A DNA stretch of 64,000 bases, from contig NZ_FOCK01000006.1 in assembly GCF_900110085.1 (NCBI RefSeq), forward strand, positions 1 to 64,000, read 5' to 3'. This document shows positions 15,632 to 23,411 of this stretch, piece after piece; the first letter of the stretch is position 1; the number at the start of each line of letters is the position of its first letter. The notes beneath the pieces were generated by a model. That model had not been told where the DNA came from. It saw only the letters and a list, made by a program, of their open reading frames with translations, and did not search any database. Both the position numbers and the translations under genes were made by a program. This DNA comes from Prevotella sp. ne3005. Its GTDB lineage: Bacteria > Bacteroidota > Bacteroidia > Bacteroidales > Bacteroidaceae.

Positions 15632-15795
15632 AATTGCTTGCAAAGTAAAAATAATAGCCGTAAAAGTATGCATTCAACTTTGACATATTCTCTAGTTTTT
15701 ATTGATTTCGGATGCAAAATTATTACTTTTCCTCGAAACAAACAAATATTTTGCAAGAAATTTTGCTTTTTCGCTTACATTTTTATAAAAATAAC

Positions 15796-15803
15796 TATCT
15801 TTG
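15796..15803 (+). promoter_or_regulatory. promoter -7 box for TSCPD gene
   Basis: TATCTTTG at 15796-15803, followed by CAGAC, 50 bp before the ATG at 15854. Confidence 0.65.
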
Positions 15804-15853
15804 CAGACGATAACAAAGAAAAAGAATCCATTAGACTCAATAAACAACGCTTT

Positions 15854-16129
15854 ATGAAAACAAAACACGTACAATACCAGACCCAAGGCACCTGCTCACA
15901 GCTGATAGATGTGACTGCCGACGAGAACAACATCATCCAGCAGGTATTCTTCCTCGGAGGTTGTAACGGCAACCTACAGGGTATCAGTCAGTTAGTGCGC
16001 GGACAGCATATCGATGACGTCATGAAGCGCCTTAATGGCATCCGTTGTGGTGCCAAAGGTACTTCCTGTCCCGACCAGCTCTGCCGTGCCCTCGAGCAAC
16101 TCAAGAACGCCCCTATTGAAGAGAAATAA
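15854..16129 (+). CDS. TSCPD-domain protein
   Basis: 91 residues. The family resembles the C-terminal TSCPD domain of adenosylcobalamin-dependent ribonucleotide reductases and often stands alone in Bacteroidota. The pattern is HVQYQTQGTCSQLIDV, then FLGGCNGNLQGIS, then CGAKGTSCPDQLCRAL with the name-giving TSCPD. Three Cys pairs suggest metal binding. The start at 15854 follows the promoter; the longer open frame upstream lies before the promoter and is not coding. The 3' end overlaps the convergent PTP gene by 17 bp. The function is unknown. Confidence 0.85.
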   Translation: MKTKHVQYQTQGTCSQLIDVTADENNIIQQVFFLGGCNGNLQGISQLVRGQHIDDVMKRLNGIRCGAKGTSCPDQLCRALEQLKNAPIEEK

Positions 16130-16580
16130 GGTAATCGAGTAACTGCTGACAGCCTTCTGACACATCACGCCATGTGGCCTCAAAGTTACCTGTATACCAG
16201 GGATCAGCCACATCGCGGGGTTCATCCGTAAAGTCCATCAGCAACCGGATCTTCATCTCAGGGTCACCCCCACAGATGCGGTTCATATTACGGAAGTTCC
16301 AAGAGTCCATGCCTATCAGCAAGTCGAAACGGTCATAGTCACGGCGCGTCATCTGGCGCGCCGTTTTGCCTTTACAACTAATACCATGTTCAGACAATTT
16401 ACGTTTGGCAGGAGGATATACCTCGTTGCCAATCTCCTCCGTCGATGTTGCTGCCGACTCTATCTCAAACAGATCCTCCAAGCCTGCTTTCCTGACAATA
16501 TCCTTCATCACGAACTCAGCCATCGGACTCCTGCAGATATTCCCATGGCAGACGAACAATATCTTATATACCTTATTCAT
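16113..16580 (-). CDS. low-molecular-weight protein tyrosine phosphatase
   Basis: 155 residues, full family length. The catalytic P-loop C-x5-R is CHGNICRSP (residues about 11-19), with the general-acid DPWYTGNF near residue 130. It dephosphorylates phosphotyrosine, often on capsule kinases. Its first codons (MNKVYKILFVC) come from the integrated element: the crossover site is at 16549-16558, and the original start is preserved at 27504. The gene stays intact but has lost its old operon (pepDCP-like, msrC), and is now expressed, if at all, from the element's AT-rich end or by read-through from the SIS gene. It converges on and overlaps the TSCPD gene. Confidence 0.95.
   Translation of the reverse strand: MNKVYKILFVCHGNICRSPMAEFVMKDIVRKAGLEDLFEIESAATSTEEIGNEVYPPAKRKLSEHGISCKGKTARQMTRRDYDRFDLLIGMDSWNFRNMNRICGGDPEMKIRLLMDFTDEPRDVADPWYTGNFEATWRDVSEGCQQLLDYLISLQ
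16549..16558. other. left attachment core of integrated element
   Basis: CAGACGAACA lies within PTP codons for L-F-V-C. The same 10 bp recurs at 27476-27485 in the displaced PTP 5' end. Identity extends with only wobble-position differences over about 27 bp (codons K-I-L-F-V-C-H-G-N). Confidence 0.75.
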
Positions 16581-16635
16581 TATCAGTATATTATCTATTA
16601 TTATTATATATTAGTTTACATAACAGTTTACAATA

Positions 16636-18294
16636 TTATATTATGTATTCTACATCACCATTCTTGTATTTATATCTCAATTCCCTCATTTGCATGAAGC
16701 ATGAAATTTGATATGTATTCTTATCATCCTTTGTCAATGGTAGTTTCTCAAGAATAGCATTTACATCATATTCTGGATGCTTTGCTTGTATTGCCTTGAC
16801 CCTAGGAAATCTAGCAATGGCTCTCTCTAAGGTTTCCTTTAACTTAGTTATCCTAGTATCTTCACTAACCATTCTATTTCTACCTTCTTTTCGTTCAAAC
16901 TTAACCTTCTCCCTTAGATACATCTTTACGGTGTTTTTTGACATCTTCAAAGTCTTTGCAATAGATGAAATTGATTGGTCTGAATCCTTTATGTACTGTA
17001 GCCATACTCGATTATAAATGACCATTTTTTCATCATACCTCCTATCAATTCTATGCTCAATGATATATTTTCTAATCGTTGCTTCAGAAACGTCTTTTCC
17101 TAGTTTCTTTTTATTCAGTTCTGCGATTTGGGAAATGGTTTTTTTGGGGTCATACAGAATAGTCCATTTCCTATCTACACTATTCATTGCCCCATTTGAA
17201 CCTTGCAGATTCCCATGATTCAATGCTCCCATTTCTAACAGATTCCTAAAAGGTGTGCTTCTGGGGAATCTCTTGTCTATTCCACATGGATTTGATGGGT
17301 CGCATGGCTCATCATCTAGTGCTTTAGCAACTTCATCGAAGAATACTTGCATCTTTATCATTAAGTCAATACTTGCAATTGGTGAATCATACTGTGTTTC
17401 AATGATAGCAACTGGAGTGTTCCTAGGGAATATATCCGTTTTATCTCTCCACGCTACACTCTCAAGTATAAGGTCTTTGGCAAACTGTTTTTCCCTTGGT
17501 GTAAGGAACAAAACAAAGGCGGAATCTGATAGGTGCTTAGATATAAAGATAAATCTACCATGACAAAAATTTCGGTAGTCTGCTAACTGTACGCTAGCAA
17601 AACCACCTTCTATCATCTTACACTCGAAATCTGTGGCTACTGGTTTTGACCATCCACTATATAGCACAATATAATTCTTTATTTCACTCAATTTTGGAAC
17701 TGTACCTTCTACTCTTGCTTTGTAGGTAAAGCAATCATTGGGGGTAAGATTGAAATCTAACTTAGAGACTATCTCATCTTCATTTGTAAATGCCCTATAG
17801 AATAGTCCAAATTTGCACATCGTTTCAATCGTTGCTATAAATGGTTTCCCTCCCAATTCAATCCAATTATATATAAACCAATTTGTAGTAACCTTCTTTA
17901 ATGTGTTGATAACGTAATTATCTGCACCGCAATCTCTAACGATGGCTGCTGTTCCTTTGGGATTAACTTCAGCGGCTCTCTTTGCTGTATATTTTTCATC
18001 CCAACCATTACCATCACCAGTGGTAATAAGAATTTTGGATGCCTTTAAAGCCTCATCAGAAATTGAAGCCATCATTAATGGTGTAATTGCCTTTGCCATT
18101 GACCTATTTGATTCATACAATAGTGCAGCATATTCTAATGCACTCGATGCACCACCAGATGAAAAACAATACAAGGGAATATTAGAGTTCTCAATTAAGA
18201 ACCTACGTAATCTTTCGATATTTTGTCTTTCAGCCCATTCTAATGCTTCCCTTATCCGCAATAGGCTACTGTGAAATATACCTTGATATGCCAT
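16636..18294 (-). CDS. double-SIS-domain protein with C-terminal HTH region (cargo)
   Basis: 552 residues, not assignable to a named family. Residues about 35-190 look like a SIS (sugar isomerase) fold (LYCFSSGGASSALEYAALLY, SKILITTGDGNGWDEKYTA). About 200-340 look like a second SIS half of the GlmS type (YIVLYSGWSKPVATDFECKM, ADYRNFCHGR). Residues about 375-460 hold two helix-turn-helix-like stretches (ISQIAELNKKKLGKDVSEAT; SISSIAKTLKMSKNTVKMYL), followed by a basic tail. SIS domains bind phosphosugars or nucleotide-linked sugars, so it may be a ligand-sensing DNA-binding protein or a defence effector. It has its own strong promoter at 18354. As the outermost cargo gene it is a good candidate for a host-benefit function. 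Confidence 0.6.
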   Translation of the reverse strand: MAYQGIFHSSLLRIREALEWAERQNIERLRRFLIENSNIPLYCFSSGGASSALEYAALLYESNRSMAKAITPLMMASISDEALKASKILITTGDGNGWDEKYTAKRAAEVNPKGTAAIVRDCGADNYVINTLKKVTTNWFIYNWIELGGKPFIATIETMCKFGLFYRAFTNEDEIVSKLDFNLTPNDCFTYKARVEGTVPKLSEIKNYIVLYSGWSKPVATDFECKMIEGGFASVQLADYRNFCHGRFIFISKHLSDSAFVLFLTPREKQFAKDLILESVAWRDKTDIFPRNTPVAIIETQYDSPIASIDLMIKMQVFFDEVAKALDDEPCDPSNPCGIDKRFPRSTPFRNLLEMGALNHGNLQGSNGAMNSVDRKWTILYDPKKTISQIAELNKKKLGKDVSEATIRKYIIEHRIDRRYDEKMVIYNRVWLQYIKDSDQSISSIAKTLKMSKNTVKMYLREKVKFERKEGRNRMVSEDTRITKLKETLERAIARFPRVKAIQAKHPEYDVNAILEKLPLTKDDKNTYQISCFMQMRELRYKYKNGDVEYII

Positions 18295-18346
18295 AAGTTT
18301 GTTAAATTACAAGCCCTATTTCTTATTCAAATTTGATTCTTCATTG

Positions 18347-18354
18347 CAAAGTTA
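18347..18354 (-). promoter_or_regulatory. promoter of SIS-HTH gene
   Basis: The minus strand reads TTTG, 19 bp, TAACTTTG (18354-18347), then CAATG. This is a near-perfect Bacteroidota promoter, 53 bp before the ATG at 18294. Confidence 0.8.
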
Positions 18355-18432
18355 ATAGAAATATCAGAAACTACAAAAAAATCCATTCAAAAACATACAA
18401 AAACTAACAAAAATGTATGATTAGAGCCTCAG

Positions 18433-18464
18433 CAAAAAGAAAACCCCCATAAATAGAGGGTTCT
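18433..18464 (-). terminator. terminator after exported-protein genes
   Basis: On the minus strand, AACCC and GGGTT arms around a TCTATTTATGG loop are followed by TTCTTTTT. The short stem makes it a moderate candidate. It ends the 18560-20301 unit before the SIS-HTH promoter. Confidence 0.5.
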
Positions 18465-18559
18465 TCAGTGGTTCTAATATTCAAAAATAATCAGAATTGA
18501 ATATGGTTTCTTATTCAAGCGTCAACTATATCAAATATTTAGCAAAAATCTAATTGGCT

Positions 18560-19141
18560 CTAATTGTTGTTTTGAATAGTAACACTATATGGAGTGACTT
18601 TTGATGCTATATCAGCTTCTTGTAAAGTACGCTCCAAATTCCTATTTTCCTCATAGTGAACAATAGGACTATCAAAAATATCTTTAGGTCGCAATACTAT
18701 GTTGTCAATTTCATCTCCATCTGTTTTGCATATCGAAAGTTTTATCGTAATATTTTCTGCGTCCATATCTTTTTTTAATAGGTCAATATCGCTAATCTCG
18801 TTTTCAAATTGTTGATGTACGGCTATGATAAAAGTACCTTGATTGTATGATTCTATGAAATCATCATCGACACAGATTTTTAAATTCATCGTGTTCGTAT
18901 TAATTGCACAACTCTCAATCTTTGCCCAACTTTCAAAGTATATAGGACAAATATCGTTCAAGTGATTCGTAAATTCGTTAATCCGTTCAATAGGCTTTTC
19001 CTCGTTGGAAGAACTGATTAAATTACTAATGCTATAGTTAGAACGATGACATGCATTTATACCTAACCTTAGAGAAAAAGATACAAATATAATAACAGCA
19101 ACTGCTCCATATTCAAGCGTTTTTTTGACTTTCTTGTTCAT
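18560..19141 (-). CDS. membrane-anchored protein of unknown function
   Basis: 193 residues. A positively charged start (MNKKVKKTLEYG) and one hydrophobic segment (AVAVIIFVSFSLRLGI) indicate an N-terminal anchor with the rest outside the cytoplasm. The soluble part contains a stretch (DICPIYFESWAKIES, then NTNTMNLKICVDDDF) whose alternation resembles that in the next gene upstream (VPIQINEVETLYAIG, ENLVVYKSEIAG), hinting at a shared fold. It follows the 19166-19600 gene by 24 bp and is probably co-transcribed with it. No database family is recognised. It is probably cargo rather than part of the mobility core. Confidence 0.6.
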   Translation of the reverse strand: MNKKVKKTLEYGAVAVIIFVSFSLRLGINACHRSNYSISNLISSSNEEKPIERINEFTNHLNDICPIYFESWAKIESCAINTNTMNLKICVDDDFIESYNQGTFIIAVHQQFENEISDIDLLKKDMDAENITIKLSICKTDGDEIDNIVLRPKDIFDSPIVHYEENRNLERTLQEADIASKVTPYSVTIQNNN

Positions 19142-19165
19142 ATTGATATTCTGTTGAATTAAAAC

Positions 19166-19600
19166 TTATTCTCTTGGGAAATCTTTATATCCTAATTTAA
19201 AACCACCTATGTATTTTCTATCCTCAGAAAAAAACATGAATTGAAATTCTAAATTAGTTCGTCTCAGACATTCATTGACAATATCCATATGTTGTTGCCA
19301 CATTCTTCTCATATTTATAATCATCCCAGATTTCACTTGTTCAGTTTCGTCTTTTGTCATCATTATATTACCATCCCATCCAGCAATTTCAGATTTATAT
19401 ACTACCAAATTTTCCGTTACACCTATAGCATAAAGGGTCTCTACCTCATTAATCTGTATAGGTACAGACTTTGCCATTTCTCTAGCAGAATCTAATATAC
19501 CACGTTTAAATACCATTACATCTTTATATGAGTACTTGTTTTGAGCTTGAACACAAGTCACGGACAATACTACGAGTAAGAAACAAATTATTTTCTTCAT
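19166..19600 (-). CDS. secreted protein of unknown function
   Basis: 144 residues with a classic signal peptide (MKKIICFLLVVLSVTCVQAQ, cleavage after AQA-like residues). The mature part is about 124 residues, with VPIQINEVETLYAIG, ENLVVYKSEI, a central helix-like region and a single Cys in VNECLRRTNLEFQF. This resembles small periplasmic proteins that pair an N-terminal Pro-hydrophobic strand with a C-terminal Cys-Arg helix. It lies between a lipoprotein gene and a membrane-anchored gene on the same strand. The function is unknown; an immunity or surface-exclusion role would be speculation. Confidence 0.6.
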   Translation of the reverse strand: MKKIICFLLVVLSVTCVQAQNKYSYKDVMVFKRGILDSAREMAKSVPIQINEVETLYAIGVTENLVVYKSEIAGWDGNIMMTKDETEQVKSGMIINMRRMWQQHMDIVNECLRRTNLEFQFMFFSEDRKYIGGFKLGYKDFPRE

Positions 19601-19656
19601 AACGTAACAGGCTACACAAGTTATATTTGATTTGGCTAAAAAATAATGTTCTTCTA

Positions 19657-20301
19657 TTACTTTATTTCACCATTTACTACCATGTCAATATACTTTTTAA
19701 AAGCTTCGAAAGGGGTTTTATCTTCATCTAAATATCTATAGACAGTACTACATTCTTTATCAATATAAAAAATGAATGTTCCTGATGAAGCCTCACCGTC
19801 TTTAGATACATAATTGTATTTATGGGTTACTAGCCATCCATAGAACTTACCATCACACTTTTTATCGAATGCTTTGATTTCTGCTTCAAGCTTATTAATT
19901 GTAGGATTTTGAGCTTCCATTTCTTTCAAATACTCATCCATTTTATATCTCTCTCTATCAATTGCATCTCTTTCTTCCTTTGAAATAGATGGTGAAGACA
20001 GATAACCATGTATAATATCACGTTTTTCATAAAAATTCTTTGATGCTTTATTGAATATTTTTCTCGCTTCTATATCCTTAATAGCGTTATCAAAAATGAG
20101 AGTATCTCCATATCTATCATTTTTCAGACTATCAATATGAATCTCAACAGATTGGTATGAATCTGGGTTGGTAAGCGATTCCTTAACTATATCTTTAATA
20201 AGAATAGCAATTTTCTCATCCTTTGATTTGCATGCAGATAAAACAAATGCACTTATGCAAAAGATAACCAGAGGTCTGAATTTGTATACTATTTTCTTCA
20301 T
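19657..20301 (-). CDS. lipoprotein of unknown function
   Basis: 214 residues. A signal sequence ends in a lipobox (FVLSACKSKDEK), so the mature protein is lipidated at Cys near position 24. The body is highly charged and helical (KLEAEIKAFDKKCDGKFYGW), followed by beta-like KYNYVSKDGEASSGTFIFYI. It is the first gene of a three-gene exported-protein unit and has a strong promoter at 20341. No family was recognised. Confidence 0.65.
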   Translation of the reverse strand: MKKIVYKFRPLVIFCISAFVLSACKSKDEKIAILIKDIVKESLTNPDSYQSVEIHIDSLKNDRYGDTLIFDNAIKDIEARKIFNKASKNFYEKRDIIHGYLSSPSISKEERDAIDRERYKMDEYLKEMEAQNPTINKLEAEIKAFDKKCDGKFYGWLVTHKYNYVSKDGEASSGTFIFYIDKECSTVYRYLDEDKTPFEAFKKYIDMVVNGEIK

Positions 20302-20333
20302 TATTACAATAATTTGAAGTTAATAATCCTTTG

Positions 20334-20341
20334 CAAATATA
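20334..20341 (-). promoter_or_regulatory. promoter of exported-protein unit
   Basis: The minus strand reads TTTG, 20 bp, TATATTTG (20341-20334), then CAAAGG, 33 bp before the lipoprotein ATG. Confidence 0.75.
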
Positions 20342-20632
20342 AATGTTTTATCTTTTACTTCCAAATTTAAAATCTAAAAAAAACAAAACTCATCAAAATT
20401 TAAGATTTAGTCAAACTTGAATGAATTTATCTTCCTCAAGTATTCTTTGCATAACTCTTGCAGCAAAAGACATGACAAGAATAACCTTGAGCACTCTAAC
20501 GCATTTTCCCAACTTCCACACCAAAGGGGACTTAATGCAATTGTAAAGACTTGTTTTTTTGAGATATAAATCAAATTATACTATTTTGTATTTGATGTTG
20601 TGGCGATCCGCCACAACATCTATATTAATCAA
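20342..20632. other. non-coding gap with a perfect 12-bp hairpin
   Basis: No gene is seen. At 20594-20620 is a perfect inverted repeat (GATGTTGTGGCG, 3-nt loop ATC, CGCCACAACATC), 13 bp past the stop of the small recombinase. It has no T-tract, so it is a poor intrinsic terminator and could instead be a recombination or protein site. The rest is AT-rich without clear signals. Confidence 0.7.
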
Positions 20633-21223
20633 TCAAAAATCTAAGAGGTCGTAAGTGTCCAAAAGCTGAGATTCAGTAATCCCCAAATAGGTGCGTGTGA
20701 CCGATACGGAAGCATGATTCATCATAAGGCTCAATTTCTGTAAGGCTAGAGAGGCATCATTTCCACTCTCCTTATACACTTTCAATGCCCAACACTTTCT
20801 GAGGCTGTGAGTGCTGAAATGCTCGATTTTGAGGTTATAGTTCTTCTTAATCTCTTTCAGCAGAATGTTGATACGCTGTGTGCTATACACCATCTTCTTT
20901 CTCGACAAGAAACACTTTTCATCCTCATTGGTGATATGCAAAGCATCATAACAATCTTTGATATGCTTCTGAAATCCCTTGTTAATCTTCACTACTCGCC
21001 TTTTATTGGTTTTCTTCTCATAGATAACAAACTTATCATCGTTGAGCAACATTGACCATGTAAGGCTCAAAGTGTCTGAGATACGTAAGCCAAAAAATGC
21101 CCCACAACCTATGAGTAATGACATACGGTAATCACCATCCCTATACAACTTTCTAACTAGTGAAAGCATAGTGTCCCACTCAAGGGCATTTGATGTACGG
21201 TATTCGTGATATTCTTGCTTCAT
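20633..21223 (-). CDS. small tyrosine recombinase (catalytic domain only)
   Basis: 196 residues, about half the size of a normal integrase. It lacks the arm- and core-binding SAM-like domains and keeps only the catalytic fold. The active-site residues are in order: Arg in FFGLRISDTLSL, Lys in KTNKRRVV, H-x2-R in THSLRKCW, the second His in LMMNHASVS, and Tyr in TRTYLGI. It therefore looks catalytically complete. It is the second recombinase in the element; it could act in excision, in inversion, or on the perfect hairpin next to its stop codon. Small single-domain recombinases of this kind occur in Bacteroidota elements, but their targets are rarely known. Confidence 0.85.
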   Translation of the reverse strand: MKQEYHEYRTSNALEWDTMLSLVRKLYRDGDYRMSLLIGCGAFFGLRISDTLSLTWSMLLNDDKFVIYEKKTNKRRVVKINKGFQKHIKDCYDALHITNEDEKCFLSRKKMVYSTQRINILLKEIKKNYNLKIEHFSTHSLRKCWALKVYKESGNDASLALQKLSLMMNHASVSVTRTYLGITESQLLDTYDLLDF

Positions 21224-21311
21224 AATCCTATCTTTTTATTGGTTCAACTATGTTTTTGAATGTAATTCCAACTATCCATTTTGTAACTATCTGATTTTCA
21301 GCCTATATTCA

Positions 21312-21647
21312 TTAATATAAAGAAATAGAATATTGCTGTTTAACTCTTTTGTCGTAATCAAACGAATCGTCCTTCTCGACATTCCAATCAATCACATCTA
21401 CAAGGTTATCAAGGTACACTTCTTCAACCTTCTTCACTAGTTCCTTCTTGTTATTGAGGAAATACACATCAAAGGCATCTGTAGCAATATTGTATAATAC
21501 CTTCACATAACCATTCAGCAAATAACCTTGAACATGCCACATAAGACCATCATTGAGTGCAACAAAGTTTTTGCAACCCCATGACCACATTATATTAATT
21601 CTCGACTTGAGAATCACCATTATATACTCTGCCATTTTTGTATTCAT
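21312..21647 (-). CDS. hypothetical protein of element core
   Basis: 111 residues with no signal peptide or motif that I recognise. It has an aromatic-rich N-terminal half (MWSWGCKNFVALNDGLMWHV) and an acidic C-terminal half (EEVYLDNLVDVIDWNVEKDD). It begins a run of three short minus-strand genes with similar spacing, typical of early modules of phage and integrative elements. The function is unknown. Confidence 0.5.
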   Translation of the reverse strand: MNTKMAEYIMVILKSRINIMWSWGCKNFVALNDGLMWHVQGYLLNGYVKVLYNIATDAFDVYFLNNKKELVKKVEEVYLDNLVDVIDWNVEKDDSFDYDKRVKQQYSISLY

Positions 21648-21713
21648 ATCTCTTATCTGTTAATCGTTCTACTTATCGGTTAGAAGGGAGGGGATTTCTC
21701 CCCCTTACCCTTA

Positions 21714-22058
21714 TTAGTTCTCAATCGTACCCACAAAATTTTGCTCCAAAAATCCTCTCCATGCCATTTTTTCCAAATCGAGGTACACAAACATACCATA
21801 GAACTTCTTAGGGATTCCAGTACCCTTCACGTTGGCTGCAACGGCTTGGGGCTGCAATGTGCCAACTGCAACACGTACAGAGCCATCCTTCTTCATATAG
21901 GCGAATCTAATGACCTCGCCACGCATCATGCGCTTCTTCATTGTCTCAAGGGCAATACCCTTACTTGTGGCTGTAAGCATATCCACGTTGTTCAAAACGA
22001 TATTTTTTGCTGCGTAACGAGCAATCTCACTGGTGCTAACTGTTGCAATCTGCTTCAT
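21714..22058 (-). CDS. WYL_2/SH3-like barrel protein
   Basis: 114 residues resembling the small Sm/SH3-barrel (DUF2693/WYL_2) proteins common in Bacteroidota phages and integrative elements. Visible are a helix (ALETMKKRMMRGEVIRFAYM), then KKDGSVRVAVGTLQPQAV, then a C-terminal MFVYLDLEKMAWRGF. The fold suggests nucleic-acid or ligand binding. It lies between two short unknown genes in the element core. Confidence 0.6.
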   Translation of the reverse strand: MKQIATVSTSEIARYAAKNIVLNNVDMLTATSKGIALETMKKRMMRGEVIRFAYMKKDGSVRVAVGTLQPQAVAANVKGTGIPKKFYGMFVYLDLEKMAWRGFLEQNFVGTIEN

Positions 22059-22094
22059 ATCTCTATCTCCTATATTAAAATGTTAAACTTCTAT

Positions 22095-22376
22095 TTATGC
22101 TGCCTTTGCTTCACGTTCTGCTTGGCACTTGTCGAAGAATGCTAACCACTCTCTATCTCTCTCATTCTCAACATAGACGATTTCAACTCTAGTCTTACCG
22201 TCTGAATAAGTGAGGTTTACACCACCAGTACCTTGAGCACGTCTAATCATCTTGAAGCCCTTTGCGGTTGCTCTAGCAATCAGTTCATCAGATGCTTTCT
22301 TCATTTCTGTATAAGTACCATCCATATAGTTCTTATACTGACCTTTGCCGTTGACTTTGTAGTAGATGCCCCACAT
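22095..22376 (-). CDS. hypothetical protein of element core
   Basis: 93 residues. MWGIYYKVNGKGQYKNYMDG suggests a small beta domain, followed by a long charged helix (VENERDREWLAFFDKCQAER). No family was recognised. It is the gene closest to the divergent XRE regulator, with a CTTTGC -7-like box just upstream, so it probably leads the transcript running through 21312 and is a likely target of that regulator. Confidence 0.5.
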   Translation of the reverse strand: MWGIYYKVNGKGQYKNYMDGTYTEMKKASDELIARATAKGFKMIRRAQGTGGVNLTYSDGKTRVEIVYVENERDREWLAFFDKCQAEREAKAA

Positions 22377-22434
22377 ATTGTTTACTTTTAACTGTTACTA
22401 TTTCTTATTTCTGATGCAAAGATAATACTTTTTT

Positions 22435-22616
22435 CTAAACCATGCAAGGTTTTTGAATAAAAAGTTTAGTTTTTACTATAACTTTAACCTCCAGTAACAA
22501 TTTTAAGCCCAAACTAAACACATATTAACAGAATTAAAGTCATAACTAAACATTTCTGCGATTATATTTGGTAGATTGTTTTTTTATTGGTAATTTTGCA
22601 CCAGTTATTTCTAAAC
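22435..22616. promoter_or_regulatory. candidate XRE operator region (five CTAAAC sites)
   Basis: CTAAAC occurs at 22435, 22514, 22546 and 22611, and its complement GTTTAG at 22464, all in the 249-bp divergent gap before the XRE gene. Three copies extend to AACTAAAC. The plus-strand -7 box TAATTTTG (22591-22598) lies between the last two copies. This looks like a lysogeny-type switch; binding by the XRE protein is inferred. Confidence 0.5.
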
Positions 22617-22625
22617 ATTATTAAT

Positions 22626-22880
22626 ATGGATATAAAGGGAGTTATTAAGGCACATGGCTACACCTTGATTGATGTAGCCAATAAGATGGAGATTACCAAG
22701 GGGGGAATCAGTCAGATTGTGAATGGTTCGCCCAATGTTAAGACATTGCGCACTATTGCAGAGATAATCGGTTGTAAGGTTGGTGATTTCTTCACCGATG
22801 AAATGAGTGAGGTTGAGAATACTGCACCAGTTCTGAGGTGTCCTCACTGTGGTCAGGAGTTGAAAATCACGCTTGAGTAG
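22626..22880 (+). CDS. XRE-family regulator with zinc-ribbon tail
   Basis: 84 residues. Residues about 1-58 are a Cro/CI-type helix-turn-helix (TLIDVANKMEITKGGISQIV, then PNVKTLRTIAEIIGCKVGDF). The C-terminus carries a Cys pair (RCPHCGQELKI), a half zinc ribbon that could help dimerise it. The ATG at 22626 is used; the upstream frame lies over the promoter. It is the only plus-strand gene in this part of the element, divergent from the small-protein run, as expected for the element's master repressor. A terminator follows at 22915. Confidence 0.85.
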   Translation: MDIKGVIKAHGYTLIDVANKMEITKGGISQIVNGSPNVKTLRTIAEIIGCKVGDFFTDEMSEVENTAPVLRCPHCGQELKITLE

Positions 22881-22914
22881 ATAGATTTTCTTTTTTCAGA
22901 ACTTGAGAGAGAAT

Positions 22915-22937
22915 AAACGCACCAATGCGTTTGTTTT
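22915..22937 (+). terminator. terminator of XRE gene
   Basis: AAACGCA and TGCGTTT arms (7 bp) around a 4-nt loop, followed by GTTTTT. Confidence 0.75.
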
Positions 22938-23030
22938 TACCTTCAAAAACGCTTAGATTGCCTTTATATAGGTATATTAAGGCTCATTGTGGCTTTTGAT
23001 AGCCCAATGCCGTGCGTGACTACATTGACG

Positions 23031-23057
23031 AAAAAAGGAGGCTGTAATGAGCCTCCA
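23031..23057 (-). terminator. terminator of the NUMOD3 gene pair
   Basis: On the minus strand, GGAGGCT and AGCCTCC arms with a 6-nt loop are followed by TTTTTTC. It lies 46 bp past the stop at 23103. Confidence 0.8.
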
Positions 23058-23102
23058 AATTGTTAAATATTGATAGCTGTAATTTATCAATTTATTGCAG
23101 CG

Positions 23103-23411
23103 TTATTTATCCCAAGGGTCTATATACTCCTTGGGGTTCTTATCTTGATTCTCCTTTACTTCATTCATTTCTCTGTGCCACTGTTCCCTATCAACTTCAA
23201 ATAGAATCTTTTGAGGTGGTATATTCAATCTGTCAATGGTCTCTGGTCTCAGTGGGTAGGTATAGCCGACAACTTGATATAAATGTTTGCCATCCCTTTT
23301 GATGGGGATGGGAGGGTGTATCACTGGAATCTTGTCTAACCCTAGTTTCTTTTTTAATTCGGTTAATCCCATGAATTTGGGATTGATATTGGTTGATTCT
23401 GTTTTCTCCAT
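23103..23411 (-). CDS. hypothetical protein of element core
   Basis: 102 residues, Pro- and charge-rich (IPVIHPPIPIKRDGKHLYQV, then LEFEVDREQ-like C-terminus). It contains no membrane segment or recognised motif. It overlaps the 3' end of the NUMOD3-motif gene by 49 bp in another frame, so the two are probably translated from one message. The function is unknown. Confidence 0.55.
   Translation of the reverse strand: MEKTESTNINPKFMGLTELKKKLGLDKIPVIHPPIPIKRDGKHLYQVVGYTYPLRPETIDRLNIPPQKILFEVDREQWHREMNEVKENQDKNPKEYIDPWDK

Noticed and set aside
18560..20301. Toxin-antitoxin system
   Set aside because: All three proteins carry export signals and none shows a toxin or antitoxin motif.
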